The position numbers were made by a program, and so were the translations under genes. Below are positions 9,406 through 17,462 of a DNA stretch of 38,698 nt, in pieces. The DNA lies in contig JAISUM010000097.1 of NCBI GenBank assembly GCA_031272095.1, positions 1-38,698 of the forward strand, read 5' to 3'. Position 1 is the stretch's first letter; each line of letters begins with the position of its first letter. The notes under the pieces were generated by a model that saw only the letters and a program-made list of their open reading frames with translations, ran no database searches and was not told the origin of the DNA. The DNA is from Candidatus Symbiothrix sp. GTDB lineage: Bacteria; Bacteroidota; Bacteroidia; Bacteroidales; Azobacteroidaceae.

Positions 9406-10779
9406 ATGCTGAATACAGGACTTATTTTAAGTTTTTTTACGGGTTTCATTTTGTTGAACTCGATTTCGTACCGTTTTTCGCTGATGGAAAAATTGGGCTT
9501 GTCGTTTTTGCTGGGGATCGCCTCGCAAACTTTTTTAATGGTTGTGCTTGATGCGGTGAATATCCCGCTGACGGTAACGAATATTTTTATCGCTACGGCG
9601 GTTTTGATCCTTGCCCTGTCTGTCCGGCTGTGGCTGAAAAGGCAGGAAATTGTTGCCGAATACAGCCAAATCGGACAAAAAATCACGGCGACAGCTTGTC
9701 GGCTGAATTTGGTGTGGCTCGTTTTTGTCGCGCTGATCGCTTATTTTGAATATATGAACTATGCGAAATGTATGTTTTTTCCGACTTTCGACCGCGACAG
9801 TCTGGCGGCTTTCGACACTATCGGCAAGATGATTGCCCACGAACATACGCTGCATGGATTAGCGTTTGTTCCCGAAGGTCGTACCGATGGCGCCGGTTAT
9901 TTGGCGTATATGCCGATGATTCAGTTTGCATACGCTTATGTCTATATGCTGGGCGCTGAGATGTCGAAAATTATTCCTGCGTTGGTCTATTTGAGCTTTT
10001 TGGTTTCGTTTTATGCGGTGATAGTGCGCTTTTCGGGACATACGGCGGCGGCTATCGCCACCTTTTTTATGATGATTACGCCCGAAATGATTGCCTTTTC
10101 GTCTTTGTCGGCAACCAATGTGATCCATGCTGTTTATGCTTCGCTGGGAATGATTTATACCGTTTTGTGGCTGAAAAACAGAGAAAAATCGACCGGCGTA
10201 TTGGCGATGCTATTGACCGCTTTCGGACTGTATGTCCGCAATGAAAGTGTGGTTTTTGTGGGAGCAGCCATCCTCCTTCTTGCGTTCTACTATTGGAAAC
10301 GCGACCTGAAATCCCTTATTCTGTATGCCGTAGTCGCACTGTTGCCGATTGTTTTTTGGACAATTTATATTAATGTCTATCAGATGCAATCCGGTTCGAT
10401 GTTTATCATGCATCCGTTTTGGGACGCATCCAAAGCTGAAGTGATTTGGACGTATTTTAAAATGTTGGTGAGCAGCAAACAGTATTACGGATTGAGTTTT
10501 ATTGTCTTTGCCGTCGTGTTTATCCTCAATATTTACGCCATCATCAAGCGGAAAGACAAAGCGGAGATGCCGATCCTCATTGTATTATCGGCGCTGTTTT
10601 ACATGATTCTGCTCTATCAGATAGATTATCGTTGGGACACCATCGAAAACGTTCTCTCCTATTCCGCCAAGCGTTTTATGTTCTGTTTCATCCCCTTGTT
10701 ATGGATGTATTCGCTGACAAATTATTACAGCACATTGCTCTTCGGAAAATTGGATAAAGTGTTGAGTTGGAAAATTTGA
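9406..10779 (+). CDS. Polytopic membrane protein, GT-C glycosyltransferase-like
   Basis: 457 residues, with about 10-12 hydrophobic segments spread over the whole length. After the first three segments there is a loop with FPTFDRDSLAAFDTIGKMI. An acidic motif of this kind (here DRD) in the first extracytoplasmic loop is the usual catalytic site of GT-C enzymes, which use polyprenyl-phosphate sugars. RNESVVFVGAAIL and YRWDTIENVLSYSAKRFMF are other polar conserved-looking stretches. The protein lacks the soluble C-terminal domain many GT-C enzymes have; the gene one base upstream could supply it. The acceptor is unknown. An unrelated polytopic transporter cannot be excluded. Confidence 0.75.
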   Translation: MLNTGLILSFFTGFILLNSISYRFSLMEKLGLSFLLGIASQTFLMVVLDAVNIPLTVTNIFIATAVLILALSVRLWLKRQEIVAEYSQIGQKITATACRLNLVWLVFVALIAYFEYMNYAKCMFFPTFDRDSLAAFDTIGKMIAHEHTLHGLAFVPEGRTDGAGYLAYMPMIQFAYAYVYMLGAEMSKIIPALVYLSFLVSFYAVIVRFSGHTAAAIATFFMMITPEMIAFSSLSATNVIHAVYASLGMIYTVLWLKNREKSTGVLAMLLTAFGLYVRNESVVFVGAAILLLAFYYWKRDLKSLILYAVVALLPIVFWTIYINVYQMQSGSMFIMHPFWDASKAEVIWTYFKMLVSSKQYYGLSFIVFAVVFILNIYAIIKRKDKAEMPILIVLSALFYMILLYQIDYRWDTIENVLSYSAKRFMFCFIPLLWMYSLTNYYSTLLFGKLDKVLSWKI

Positions 10780-10834
10780 ACGCAATATTTCATCCTCATT
10801 TGTTTTAAAAGATAAGAAAATTATTAATCGCTGT

Positions 10835-10852
10835 TCTGCCCATTCGGGCAGA
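10835..10852 (+). terminator. Hairpin after the GT-C-like gene (possible terminator)
   Basis: TCTGCCC (10835-10841), tetraloop ATTC and GGGCAGA (10846-10852) form a perfect 7-bp stem 55 bp after the stop. The sequence after it (GGTTGTTCTTGTT) is T-rich but has no clean T-run. Confidence 0.4.
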
Positions 10853-10917
10853 GGTTGTTCTTGTTATCATTTCCCTAGGTCGCCGCTACGCTTTGCCCAG
10901 CGGTTATGAAAATTTGG

Positions 10918-10945
10918 CTTTTCAAGCCATTTGGTAACATATCCG
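10918..10945. repeat. Dispersed intergenic repeat, copy 1
   Basis: 28 bp beginning CTTTTCAAGCCATTTGGTA; it matches 38608-38635 with two mismatches. Both copies lie between genes, a short distance upstream of or beside a promoter. Confidence 0.65.
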
Positions 10946-10989
10946 CCATTTATATAGTAAAAAAATATTCAATATTTTTCTGAAATAAT

Positions 10990-11020
10990 TTTGTCAATTC
11001 AAAAATAATATTTACTTTTG
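10990..11020 (+). promoter_or_regulatory. Promoter of the 11174 gene, with a long leader
   Basis: TTTG (10990-10993), 19-bp spacer, TACTTTTG (11013-11020). Transcription would start near 11027, giving an unusually long leader of about 147 nt before the ATG at 11174. Confidence 0.75.
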
Positions 11021-11173
11021 CCGCTCGTATAGACAGAAACGTATATGAAAGATGAGGTTCTAAACATATTATTCATGCATCGCCGACAAGAGATTAACCT
11101 TCTGCCGACGGCTATCTGCTTGATACTAAAGAATAATACCAACATATTAATCACTTAAAATAGTTTTATAACG

Positions 11174-13585
11174 ATGAAAAAGAAACTTTTCATTATGTTT
11201 TTCGCTTGCACAATTACCGGCATTGCAAGTAAAGCGCAGGTAACCATCGGTTCACTTGCCAATCCTAAAGCAACTCTTGATGTGGTTGCTGTAAAAACCG
11301 ACGGCACAACTGCCGAAGGAATCATTGCTCCGCGCCTTGACCGCAGTGCGCTTAACAGCAAGGAAATTGGCGGACAATACACGGTTGCCCAAACCGGCGC
11401 AATAGTGTATGTAAAAGATGTCTCCACAGGAACAGCGACAGGACAGACGGTAAAAGTAACCACAATCGGTTACTATTATTTCGACGGCGCGATTTGGCAG
11501 CCACTGATCGACAACGTTACCGTTGACCGTATCACAGGCGGGACAAAAGGCGAAGTGCTGACAGCCGACGTGTCGAGAAATGTTTTCTGGGCGCCTTTCG
11601 TGGCAGGCAAATTCACCATCGGTCTCGACAGCACTGCCGCTCGTGCGGCTTTGCTTGACGTAAAATCCGTGCAGTCGGCTGTCGGAGCGGTTACTTCCGT
11701 TACCGATGACGCCAACGTTACTTCAACCGACGGCGGACTTCTTTTGCCGCGCGTACAACTTGTGAACGATTCGACGCTCGAACCGTTTATTGCAACAACC
11801 GATGCGCAGTGGATAGCCAACACCAACGCCCTGAAAGAGCGACACGCCGGCTTGATGGTTTATAACCTGACGGAAGACGAAAACGAAGATTTCTCTCAGG
11901 GAATTTATTATTGGGATGGCGGCGCTTGGATACCCTTGCAAAAAGGTCAGGGCAACGCGATCTTCGACATGGACTGTACGCCTGACGGCTGGCAAGTGCA
12001 AGGTCAGTATATCGAGGGTAAGGAACTGACCACCGCGAACTCCATTCGTCTGAAACTTAACGTTACCCGCAAAGGCGTTTACAGCATTCTGCTCGAAAGC
12101 AACAACGGCTACTATTTCACCGCCAGTGGTATTTTCAACGATCTCGGAACCTACCACATCTACGCGCTCGGACAAGGCACCCCGATTGATGTCGCTACCG
12201 ACACACTTGTGGTTACAACCCCGAACGACAACACTCCTTGTACGGATATTGAGGTCAAGGTAATGCCGGCAACTGCCACCTACACATTCAGTTGCAGTCA
12301 GTCGAAAGTTCGCGGAGTGTATAAACTTAACGTCCCGCTGGACAACACTAACTATATCGACTTGTCGGTGAATGTTTCTAATACAGGCAGTTATGAAATC
12401 AAAACCAATGAAGTGGACGGCATCTCGTTCTACGCTTCGGGAGAATTTACAACGACAGGATCTCACACTGTCAAACTTATGGGATCAGGCTCGCCATATA
12501 ACACAAAAGTAAAAACGATGACCATCACCGGCAACAGCATCAGTGGCGCTTTCAGTTGTACGATCAACGTTGTTGCCTGTCTTCGGAAAAAGAAGTATTT
12601 GGCATTAGGAGCATACGCTTATGGTTATACGCTCGGACCAAATACAAGTACCAATACCGGAATATCGGACACCGGCGGCAGTCCCGTCTGGAAAATGGTT
12701 ACAGATACGCATAATTTTGGCGCATTGGAGGAAAGCACTTTCAAAATCGAAGAAGTAAAAGCTGAGAACTGGATCGGTTATGCTAATAATACCTATCCCT
12801 ATACTTATTCTTCCACTTATGGAAGCGTGAGCATCATTGCTGCATCCGAAGGCTTGTATAATATTCCTTATGCAACATTGGAATATTATTTGTTTACGGA
12901 AAAGCCGGATATCGTTTTTATCGGATACTACAACAGCCTTGATGCAGGCGAAGCAAAATGGAAACTGCTGCGGAAGTACCTTGATGCAGGCGGTATTATC
13001 ATTGCAAATATTCAGTTAGCCTCTGCTGCTCGGAGCATGATTAACGGTATATTTGGGCTTCCATACGTGGGTTTTCACCAATGTACTATCGACGTGATGC
13101 CACTGACCGGCAATTTAGACGATCCGGTTATCAATGGTCCCTTTGGAAATCTTTCCAGCGGAAAATATTGGGGAGGAGACGTTAGCGACGTCGGTGCATT
13201 GAAGAATATACCATTAGATCAGTTTTACGTCTATTCGAGCGGTTGGCGCGTATCTCCGGCACCGTTAGATGCTTCAGACAACCCTATTTCGGTGGGACCT
13301 CAGATAGGCGAGGTTACGATGTGTCGCCACAAGTCGCTGAACTTTTTCTGGTGCGGAGAAGCGGCATGGTATGCTTCTGTGCTGAACAACACTCCCGCAG
13401 CTCCCTACGCGACTTTGACGTGGTCGCCGTTTATGTATGATCCGTCGAATAACAATGCACCTGTAACAAAGCCACAACACGGCGCCCCAGGTTATTTGTT
13501 CCCTGTTGATAATGCGATATTGTTTGCCAATCTGTTTGCGTGGGCGCTTACGGAGGCTGAATTTAACGGGATAAATAAGGATTAA
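11174..13585 (+). CDS. Large secreted protein with two Ig-like repeats and an amidotransferase-like C-terminal region
   Basis: 803 residues, not recognised as a named family. A signal peptide (MKKKLFIMFFACTITGIASK, cleaved near AQ at 21-22) is followed by 'VTIGSLANPKATLDVVA', a lead-in common in Bacteroidota surface proteins with structural repeats. Residues about 270-355 and 365-465 are two related beta-rich units ('GVYSILLESNNGYYFTASGIF' and 'GSYEIKTNEVDGISFYASGEF'). From about 478 on, the protein resembles a flavodoxin/amidotransferase-like fold: PDIVFIGYYNSLDAGEAKW near 578, then LRKYLDAGGIIIANIQ. There is no T9SS domain and no lipobox. A soluble periplasmic or released protein is most likely; the function is unknown. 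It stands alone behind its own promoter. Confidence 0.8.
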   Translation: MKKKLFIMFFACTITGIASKAQVTIGSLANPKATLDVVAVKTDGTTAEGIIAPRLDRSALNSKEIGGQYTVAQTGAIVYVKDVSTGTATGQTVKVTTIGYYYFDGAIWQPLIDNVTVDRITGGTKGEVLTADVSRNVFWAPFVAGKFTIGLDSTAARAALLDVKSVQSAVGAVTSVTDDANVTSTDGGLLLPRVQLVNDSTLEPFIATTDAQWIANTNALKERHAGLMVYNLTEDENEDFSQGIYYWDGGAWIPLQKGQGNAIFDMDCTPDGWQVQGQYIEGKELTTANSIRLKLNVTRKGVYSILLESNNGYYFTASGIFNDLGTYHIYALGQGTPIDVATDTLVVTTPNDNTPCTDIEVKVMPATATYTFSCSQSKVRGVYKLNVPLDNTNYIDLSVNVSNTGSYEIKTNEVDGISFYASGEFTTTGSHTVKLMGSGSPYNTKVKTMTITGNSISGAFSCTINVVACLRKKKYLALGAYAYGYTLGPNTSTNTGISDTGGSPVWKMVTDTHNFGALEESTFKIEEVKAENWIGYANNTYPYTYSSTYGSVSIIAASEGLYNIPYATLEYYLFTEKPDIVFIGYYNSLDAGEAKWKLLRKYLDAGGIIIANIQLASAARSMINGIFGLPYVGFHQCTIDVMPLTGNLDDPVINGPFGNLSSGKYWGGDVSDVGALKNIPLDQFYVYSSGWRVSPAPLDASDNPISVGPQIGEVTMCRHKSLNFFWCGEAAWYASVLNNTPAAPYATLTWSPFMYDPSNNNAPVTKPQHGAPGYLFPVDNAILFANLFAWALTEAEFNGINKD

Positions 13586-13645
13586 GAATTTAATGGGCAC
13601 ACATGAAATTTTCCTTTCCCCTCGCGATTTTTAAAATAAAATGCC

Positions 13646-13653
13646 TACCTTTG
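13646..13653 (+). promoter_or_regulatory. -7 box of the ABC/DUF4857/PepSY operon (TACCTTTG)
   Basis: A perfect TAnnTTTG lies 20 bp before the ATG at 13674. No clean -33 TTTG is visible at the expected spacing. It overlaps the longer frame opening at 13641, so that start is rejected. Confidence 0.65.
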
Positions 13654-13673
13654 CAAACTCAATTCAAAAAATT

Positions 13674-14390
13674 ATGAGTTTCGTTATTCAATGTCAAAAT
13701 ATCACTCATTATTACGGCAATAGATTGATCTATAAAGACCTTAATTTTGAGGTGCAAGAAGGGAAAGTCTTGGGGCTGCTGGGAAAAAACGGTACCGGAA
13801 AAACGACCATTATCAATATTCTGAATGGTTATTTGAAGCCGCAATCAGGTATTTGTCGCGTGTTCGGAGAGGCGATGGACGAGATTTCGCCGCAAACCAA
13901 AGGGCGTATCGGTTTGCTCTTGGAAGGGCATATACAGCACAGTTATTTCAATGTGCTGCAAATCGAGCGCTATTACAGTCGATTTTTCCCGAAATGGAAA
14001 CGCGACGCCTATTTTGATTTAATCGGCAAATTGAAAATCAGCCAAACGCAGAAAATCAGTACGATGTCGTGCGGACAACGTTCGCAAGTCGCTCTGGGAT
14101 TGCTGTTTGCGCAAGATCCCGACCTGCTGATTCTTGATGATTTTTCGATGGGATTAGATCCGGGGTATCGCCGTTTGTTTGTAGAGTATCTGAAAGAATA
14201 TGCGGCGTCAGGTTCCAAAACCATCTTTTTAACTTCGCATATCATTCAAGACATGGAGATGCTGATCGACGATTGTATGATGCTGGATTACGGAAAAATT
14301 CTGCTGCACGAGCCCACCCAAACGTTGATGCAACGCTATCCGGGCAAAACGCTTGAAGATATTTTTATTGACTTAACCGGTAAATATTAA
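13674..14390 (+). CDS. ABC transporter ATP-binding protein
   Basis: 238 residues, a single nucleotide-binding domain acting at the cytoplasmic face. Walker A is GLLGKNGTGKTT (near residue 40). The signature is MSCGQRSQ, a departure from LSGGQ. Walker B is LLILDD followed by FSMGLDP, so the usual catalytic Glu after Walker B is Asp. The switch His is in LTSHIIQD. It belongs with ATPases that pair with small exporter-type permeases. The permease gene follows after 6 bp. The Asp substitution may slow ATP hydrolysis; this is inference. First gene of a five-gene operon. Confidence 0.92.
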   Translation: MSFVIQCQNITHYYGNRLIYKDLNFEVQEGKVLGLLGKNGTGKTTIINILNGYLKPQSGICRVFGEAMDEISPQTKGRIGLLLEGHIQHSYFNVLQIERYYSRFFPKWKRDAYFDLIGKLKISQTQKISTMSCGQRSQVALGLLFAQDPDLLILDDFSMGLDPGYRRLFVEYLKEYAASGSKTIFLTSHIIQDMEMLIDDCMMLDYGKILLHEPTQTLMQRYPGKTLEDIFIDLTGKY

Positions 14391-14396
14391 AGACTT

Positions 14397-15065
14397 ATGA
14401 TACAGGCAATTATCTATAAAGAATGGATTAAAACCCGCAGTGTTGTTATTTTGTTGCTGGCAATTTTTATCGCCGCAAGCATATATTCGTTTATGAAAAT
14501 AGCGCAGGACGCCCGTCTGATGGGAATGACTGCCTATTGGGAAAGTCTCATCGAAAAAGACGCCGCGCTGTTTCCGTATTTCACTTATTTGCCGCTATTG
14601 GCAGGCGTGTTGTTGGCAATCACCCAGTTTGTTCCCGAACTGCAATTCAAGCGGCTGAAACTGACTTTGCATTTGCCCTTATCCGAATCGACCATTATTT
14701 GGACCATGTTGCTCTACGGATTTCTGACCGTTTTGGCTTTGTTCACGCTGACTTTACCGGTATTGATGTTCTATATCAGTCGCATTTTGCCGCGTGAAGT
14801 AGTCGGAATGAGTTTTGCACAGTTGTTGCCCTGCTTTTTGGGCGGTTTGGCAGCTTATTCCATTACGGCGTGGATCTGTTTGGAACCGCAGTGGAAACAA
14901 CGCATTTTGAACATTTTGCCTGCAATGGTCTTGCTTTCGTGCTTTTATATTTCGGCATCGTCGGGCGCCTATTGTCCATTTGTGCCGTATCTGATTGCGC
15001 TGACAGTTGTGGCATTGTTGTTTTCTTTTATATCCACCACCAGATTTAAGGAGGGCGTACAATGA
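14397..15065 (+). CDS. ABC transporter permease subunit
   Basis: 222 residues with about six membrane segments: residues 15-33, 61-80, 101-125, 137-160, 172-190 and 195-215. The N-terminus MIQAIIYKEWIKTR is the cytoplasmic 'KE-W-K' start typical of ABC-2-type permeases in two-gene transporters. 'FVPELQFKRLKLTLHLPLSES' is the cytoplasmic coupling-type loop found in this group. It should form the membrane channel with the upstream ATPase. Its last codons overlap the next gene by four bases. The substrate cannot be read from the sequence. Confidence 0.85.
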   Translation: MIQAIIYKEWIKTRSVVILLLAIFIAASIYSFMKIAQDARLMGMTAYWESLIEKDAALFPYFTYLPLLAGVLLAITQFVPELQFKRLKLTLHLPLSESTIIWTMLLYGFLTVLALFTLTLPVLMFYISRILPREVVGMSFAQLLPCFLGGLAAYSITAWICLEPQWKQRILNILPAMVLLSCFYISASSGAYCPFVPYLIALTVVALLFSFISTTRFKEGVQ

Positions 15066-16303
15066 AACAGATACCTTATTTTTTATTGCTGTTTGCTGTT
15101 ACGATTGCCGGTTTGTGGATCATTCCGGAGTTGGTCAAAACAGCTACTTATTCGCGTGATCGCTATCCGTTTGTTTATTTCAGTTCGACGGAAAAAAAGC
15201 TGATTTTCAAGGAGTTTGTAGATAAAGGAACGGAGTTGCATGACGATGAAGGTGTCCTTTTGACCGACTCGGCATACGACCACATGTTGCCTTTGCTGAA
15301 TTATCGCCAACTGACGCTCAACGGCGAAATGCCCGATTCTATCGACGGAATAGCGATCGATCCGCGTGAATTGCGCGTCAAGCAAATCGTTTACCGATAC
15401 GATCCGAAGGATAAAAACAAACCGCAAGTCGGGCTGTATATTATGTACGAATCTTTGCCCATCAAAGGCAAATTGGAGTCTCCGGGCGATGTTTTTCGCC
15501 TGACAGACAAGATAGAATTTATTGACGATGCGACCAATCAAATCAATCGTTCCAAAAGCGAAATGTTTCAAAAAGCTTTGGAAAAAGCAGGTTATACATT
15601 CCCTGCGCAATGGACTTCGGGCAATTTGAGTATCCGCAAACCTTACGACGAGGGTTATTTTTCGTTGGATGCACAGGGGCAGCTGTTTCATATCAAGATG
15701 GTCAATGGGCGTCCGTTTGTTCGCAATACACAGTTAGATCCGAGCATTGAGCCGACTTATTTTTCGATGTTGGAAGTTTCCGACAAGCGTTTTTACGGTT
15801 TTCTGTTTGATAAAAACGGGAAGATGTATATTCTTGAAGAAGCCGCCGGAAAATATCGTCCGTTGCCATTAGACATACCGGCAGTTGACCTGAATCGCGA
15901 CGCATTGTCGATTATAGGTAATTTGCTGTATTGGACAGTCTCGGTAGAAAACGATAACGGCAAATGGTTTTACGGATTGAAAACGGCTGACTTGCAGCGC
16001 GTTCGCGAATCTTTTGTACTTGCGCCGGTCAATCGTTGGGACAAGGTGGCGAATAAACTGTTTCCGTTCTATCTGACGTTTAAAAAGAATACGACGCACT
16101 ATGTTGCTCCGTATCTGCATTTTACAACCGGAACAGCCTTCGTCCTCAATGCCCTTTTGGCGTTGATCGTCTATGTCATTCCGCGTCGCAGTTTGAGCAA
16201 ACGCATTTTCGACAGTCTGTATGTGCTCTTGTTCGGCGTCGCCGGTGTGGTGGCGTTCTGTTTAATTCCACGTTATCAATCAAAAAACAATCAACATAAA
16301 TAA
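15062..16303 (+). CDS. DUF4857-like membrane-anchored protein
   Basis: 413 residues. An N-terminal membrane segment (4-20, IPYFLLLFAVTIAGLWI) is followed by a large extracytoplasmic region (about 25-345). Two C-terminal segments follow (about 350-370 and 385-403) with PRRSLSKRIFDS between them. The body shows beta-propeller-like repeats ('YGFLFDKNGKMYILEEAAGKYRPLPLD'). It resembles the DUF4857 family of Bacteroidales, which I recall only as uncharacterised; this assignment is from memory of the family pattern. It is coupled to the permease by an ATGA overlap, so it is probably an accessory subunit of the ABC transporter facing the periplasm. Confidence 0.75.
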   Translation: MKQIPYFLLLFAVTIAGLWIIPELVKTATYSRDRYPFVYFSSTEKKLIFKEFVDKGTELHDDEGVLLTDSAYDHMLPLLNYRQLTLNGEMPDSIDGIAIDPRELRVKQIVYRYDPKDKNKPQVGLYIMYESLPIKGKLESPGDVFRLTDKIEFIDDATNQINRSKSEMFQKALEKAGYTFPAQWTSGNLSIRKPYDEGYFSLDAQGQLFHIKMVNGRPFVRNTQLDPSIEPTYFSMLEVSDKRFYGFLFDKNGKMYILEEAAGKYRPLPLDIPAVDLNRDALSIIGNLLYWTVSVENDNGKWFYGLKTADLQRVRESFVLAPVNRWDKVANKLFPFYLTFKKNTTHYVAPYLHFTTGTAFVLNALLALIVYVIPRRSLSKRIFDSLYVLLFGVAGVVAFCLIPRYQSKNNQHK

Positions 16304-16308
16304 AAAAT

Positions 16309-16842
16309 ATGAAAAAAGTAGTATTATTTTCCGTGATGACCGTTGCCCTGATCGCTTGCAACGGCAAAAAACAAGCCGCTCCGGTCGAAGAAACGCCCGT
16401 AGCGGTCAGCATCGAAGTGCCAGTGTATGACTTGGACAGTTTACTCCAAATCGCTGAACAAGAAGTAGATAAGACCGTCAAGGTCGTCGGTTATGTTACG
16501 CATACCTGCAAACATTCCGGCAAACGCTGTTTCATTGTCGGCGAATCGCAAACCGCCTCTATGCGCGTCGAAGCCAAAGGAGAAATCGGCGGGTTCAACC
16601 GCGAACTGATTGGCTCCAAATTAGCAATTATCGGCGAATTTAAGGAACGTCGGTTAAGTCAGGAGTACATCAATCAGATGGAAAAAGACGTCAATCTGCA
16701 AAAAGAAGAAAACGGCGCTGCCGAATCTTGCCAAGCCGAGTTGAACAACATCAACGACATGCGCAAATGGATGAAAGATCACGGCAAAGATTATTATTCC
16801 ATTTATTACATGGATGGTCAGTCGTTTGAAATTCTGGAATAG
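16309..16842 (+). CDS. OB-fold-like lipoprotein with a Cys/His cluster
   Basis: 177 residues. A lipobox (LIAC, Cys17) ends the signal peptide, so the protein is membrane-anchored by lipid. The central region (about 50-120) looks like a small OB-type beta-barrel ('TVKVVGYVTHTCKHSGKRCFIVGE'). It holds His65, Cys67, His69 and Cys74 in ten residues, which could bind a metal or form a disulfide. The C-terminal part is helical and charged (NDMRKWMKDHGKDYYS). It lies 5 bp after the DUF4857-like gene and 6 bp before the PepSY gene. I do not know a demonstrated function for this family. Confidence 0.75.
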   Translation: MKKVVLFSVMTVALIACNGKKQAAPVEETPVAVSIEVPVYDLDSLLQIAEQEVDKTVKVVGYVTHTCKHSGKRCFIVGESQTASMRVEAKGEIGGFNRELIGSKLAIIGEFKERRLSQEYINQMEKDVNLQKEENGAAESCQAELNNINDMRKWMKDHGKDYYSIYYMDGQSFEILE

Positions 16843-16848
16843 ACGGCA

Positions 16849-17391
16849 ATGAAGATCAGGCATTGGTTGCGGACGATTCACCGCGATTTGGGTTTTTTAT
16901 TGGTAGGACTGTCGTTAGTATATGCCATTTCGGGCATCATACTCAATCATTTACCCGATCACGACCCTGCATATCGCACCGAAATCGGTACCTTGTCGTT
17001 TCCGGCAAATCTTTCGCAACAGGCATTGAACGAGGCTTGGCAGGCAGAACGACAGATGCCTGCCATAAAAAAAATATTATCCATTGATGAAAATCATTTT
17101 CGGCTGATGTTAAATGGTGGCGTTGCCGTTTATAATTCGACCACCGGCACGGTGGATTATGAAACCTATCGGCAACGATTTTTCATTTATTGGCTGAACC
17201 GACTGCATTACAGCAAAGTAAAGGCTTGGAATCCGGTCGCCGATTTTTTTGCGGCGTCGGTTATTTTTTTAGCCATTTCCGGACTGTTTATCGTCAAAGG
17301 CAAACGTAGCATTTCCGGAACAGGCAAGTGGTATCTGCTCGTCGGATTGCTGATTCCGGTGATTTTCGTGATAATTTCCTGTTTAGGCTAA
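16849..17391 (+). CDS. PepSY-associated transmembrane protein
   Basis: 180 residues. The N-terminal KIRHWLRTIHRDLGFLLVGLSLVYAISGIILNH pattern (residues 2-34), with His11 and a membrane helix, is typical of PepSY_TM proteins. A small periplasmic domain follows, then RFFIYWLNRLHYSKVKAWNPVADFF and two C-terminal helices (about 133-150 and 160-178). The family includes iron-uptake and reductase-associated membrane proteins. Together with the Cys/His lipoprotein this points to metal handling by the operon, which remains inference. No gene follows in the operon: a new promoter begins 40 bp downstream. Confidence 0.85.
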   Translation: MKIRHWLRTIHRDLGFLLVGLSLVYAISGIILNHLPDHDPAYRTEIGTLSFPANLSQQALNEAWQAERQMPAIKKILSIDENHFRLMLNGGVAVYNSTTGTVDYETYRQRFFIYWLNRLHYSKVKAWNPVADFFAASVIFLAISGLFIVKGKRSISGTGKWYLLVGLLIPVIFVIISCLG

Positions 17392-17408
17392 AAAAAAAAC
17401 CATTCAAT

Positions 17409-17439
17409 ATTGTCAGGTTAAATTTTTTTTATACCTTTG
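17409..17439 (+). promoter_or_regulatory. Promoter of the exopolysaccharide genes
   Basis: ATTG (17409-17412), 19-bp spacer, TACCTTTG (17432-17439). The start codon at 17463 is 23 bp downstream. The longer frame opening at 17328 overlaps the PepSY gene and this promoter and is rejected. Confidence 0.7.
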
Positions 17440-17462
17440 CGGCGGATATAAAGGCATTATAT

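Larger units (their letters stand above)
10780..10989. other. Non-coding stretch upstream of the 11174 promoter
   Basis: No plausible gene. It holds the hairpin at 10835-10852, a short GC-rich patch (10880-10905), and a dispersed repeat at 10918-10945. A small stem TGGCTT/AAGCCA lies at 10915-10929. Confidence 0.6.
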
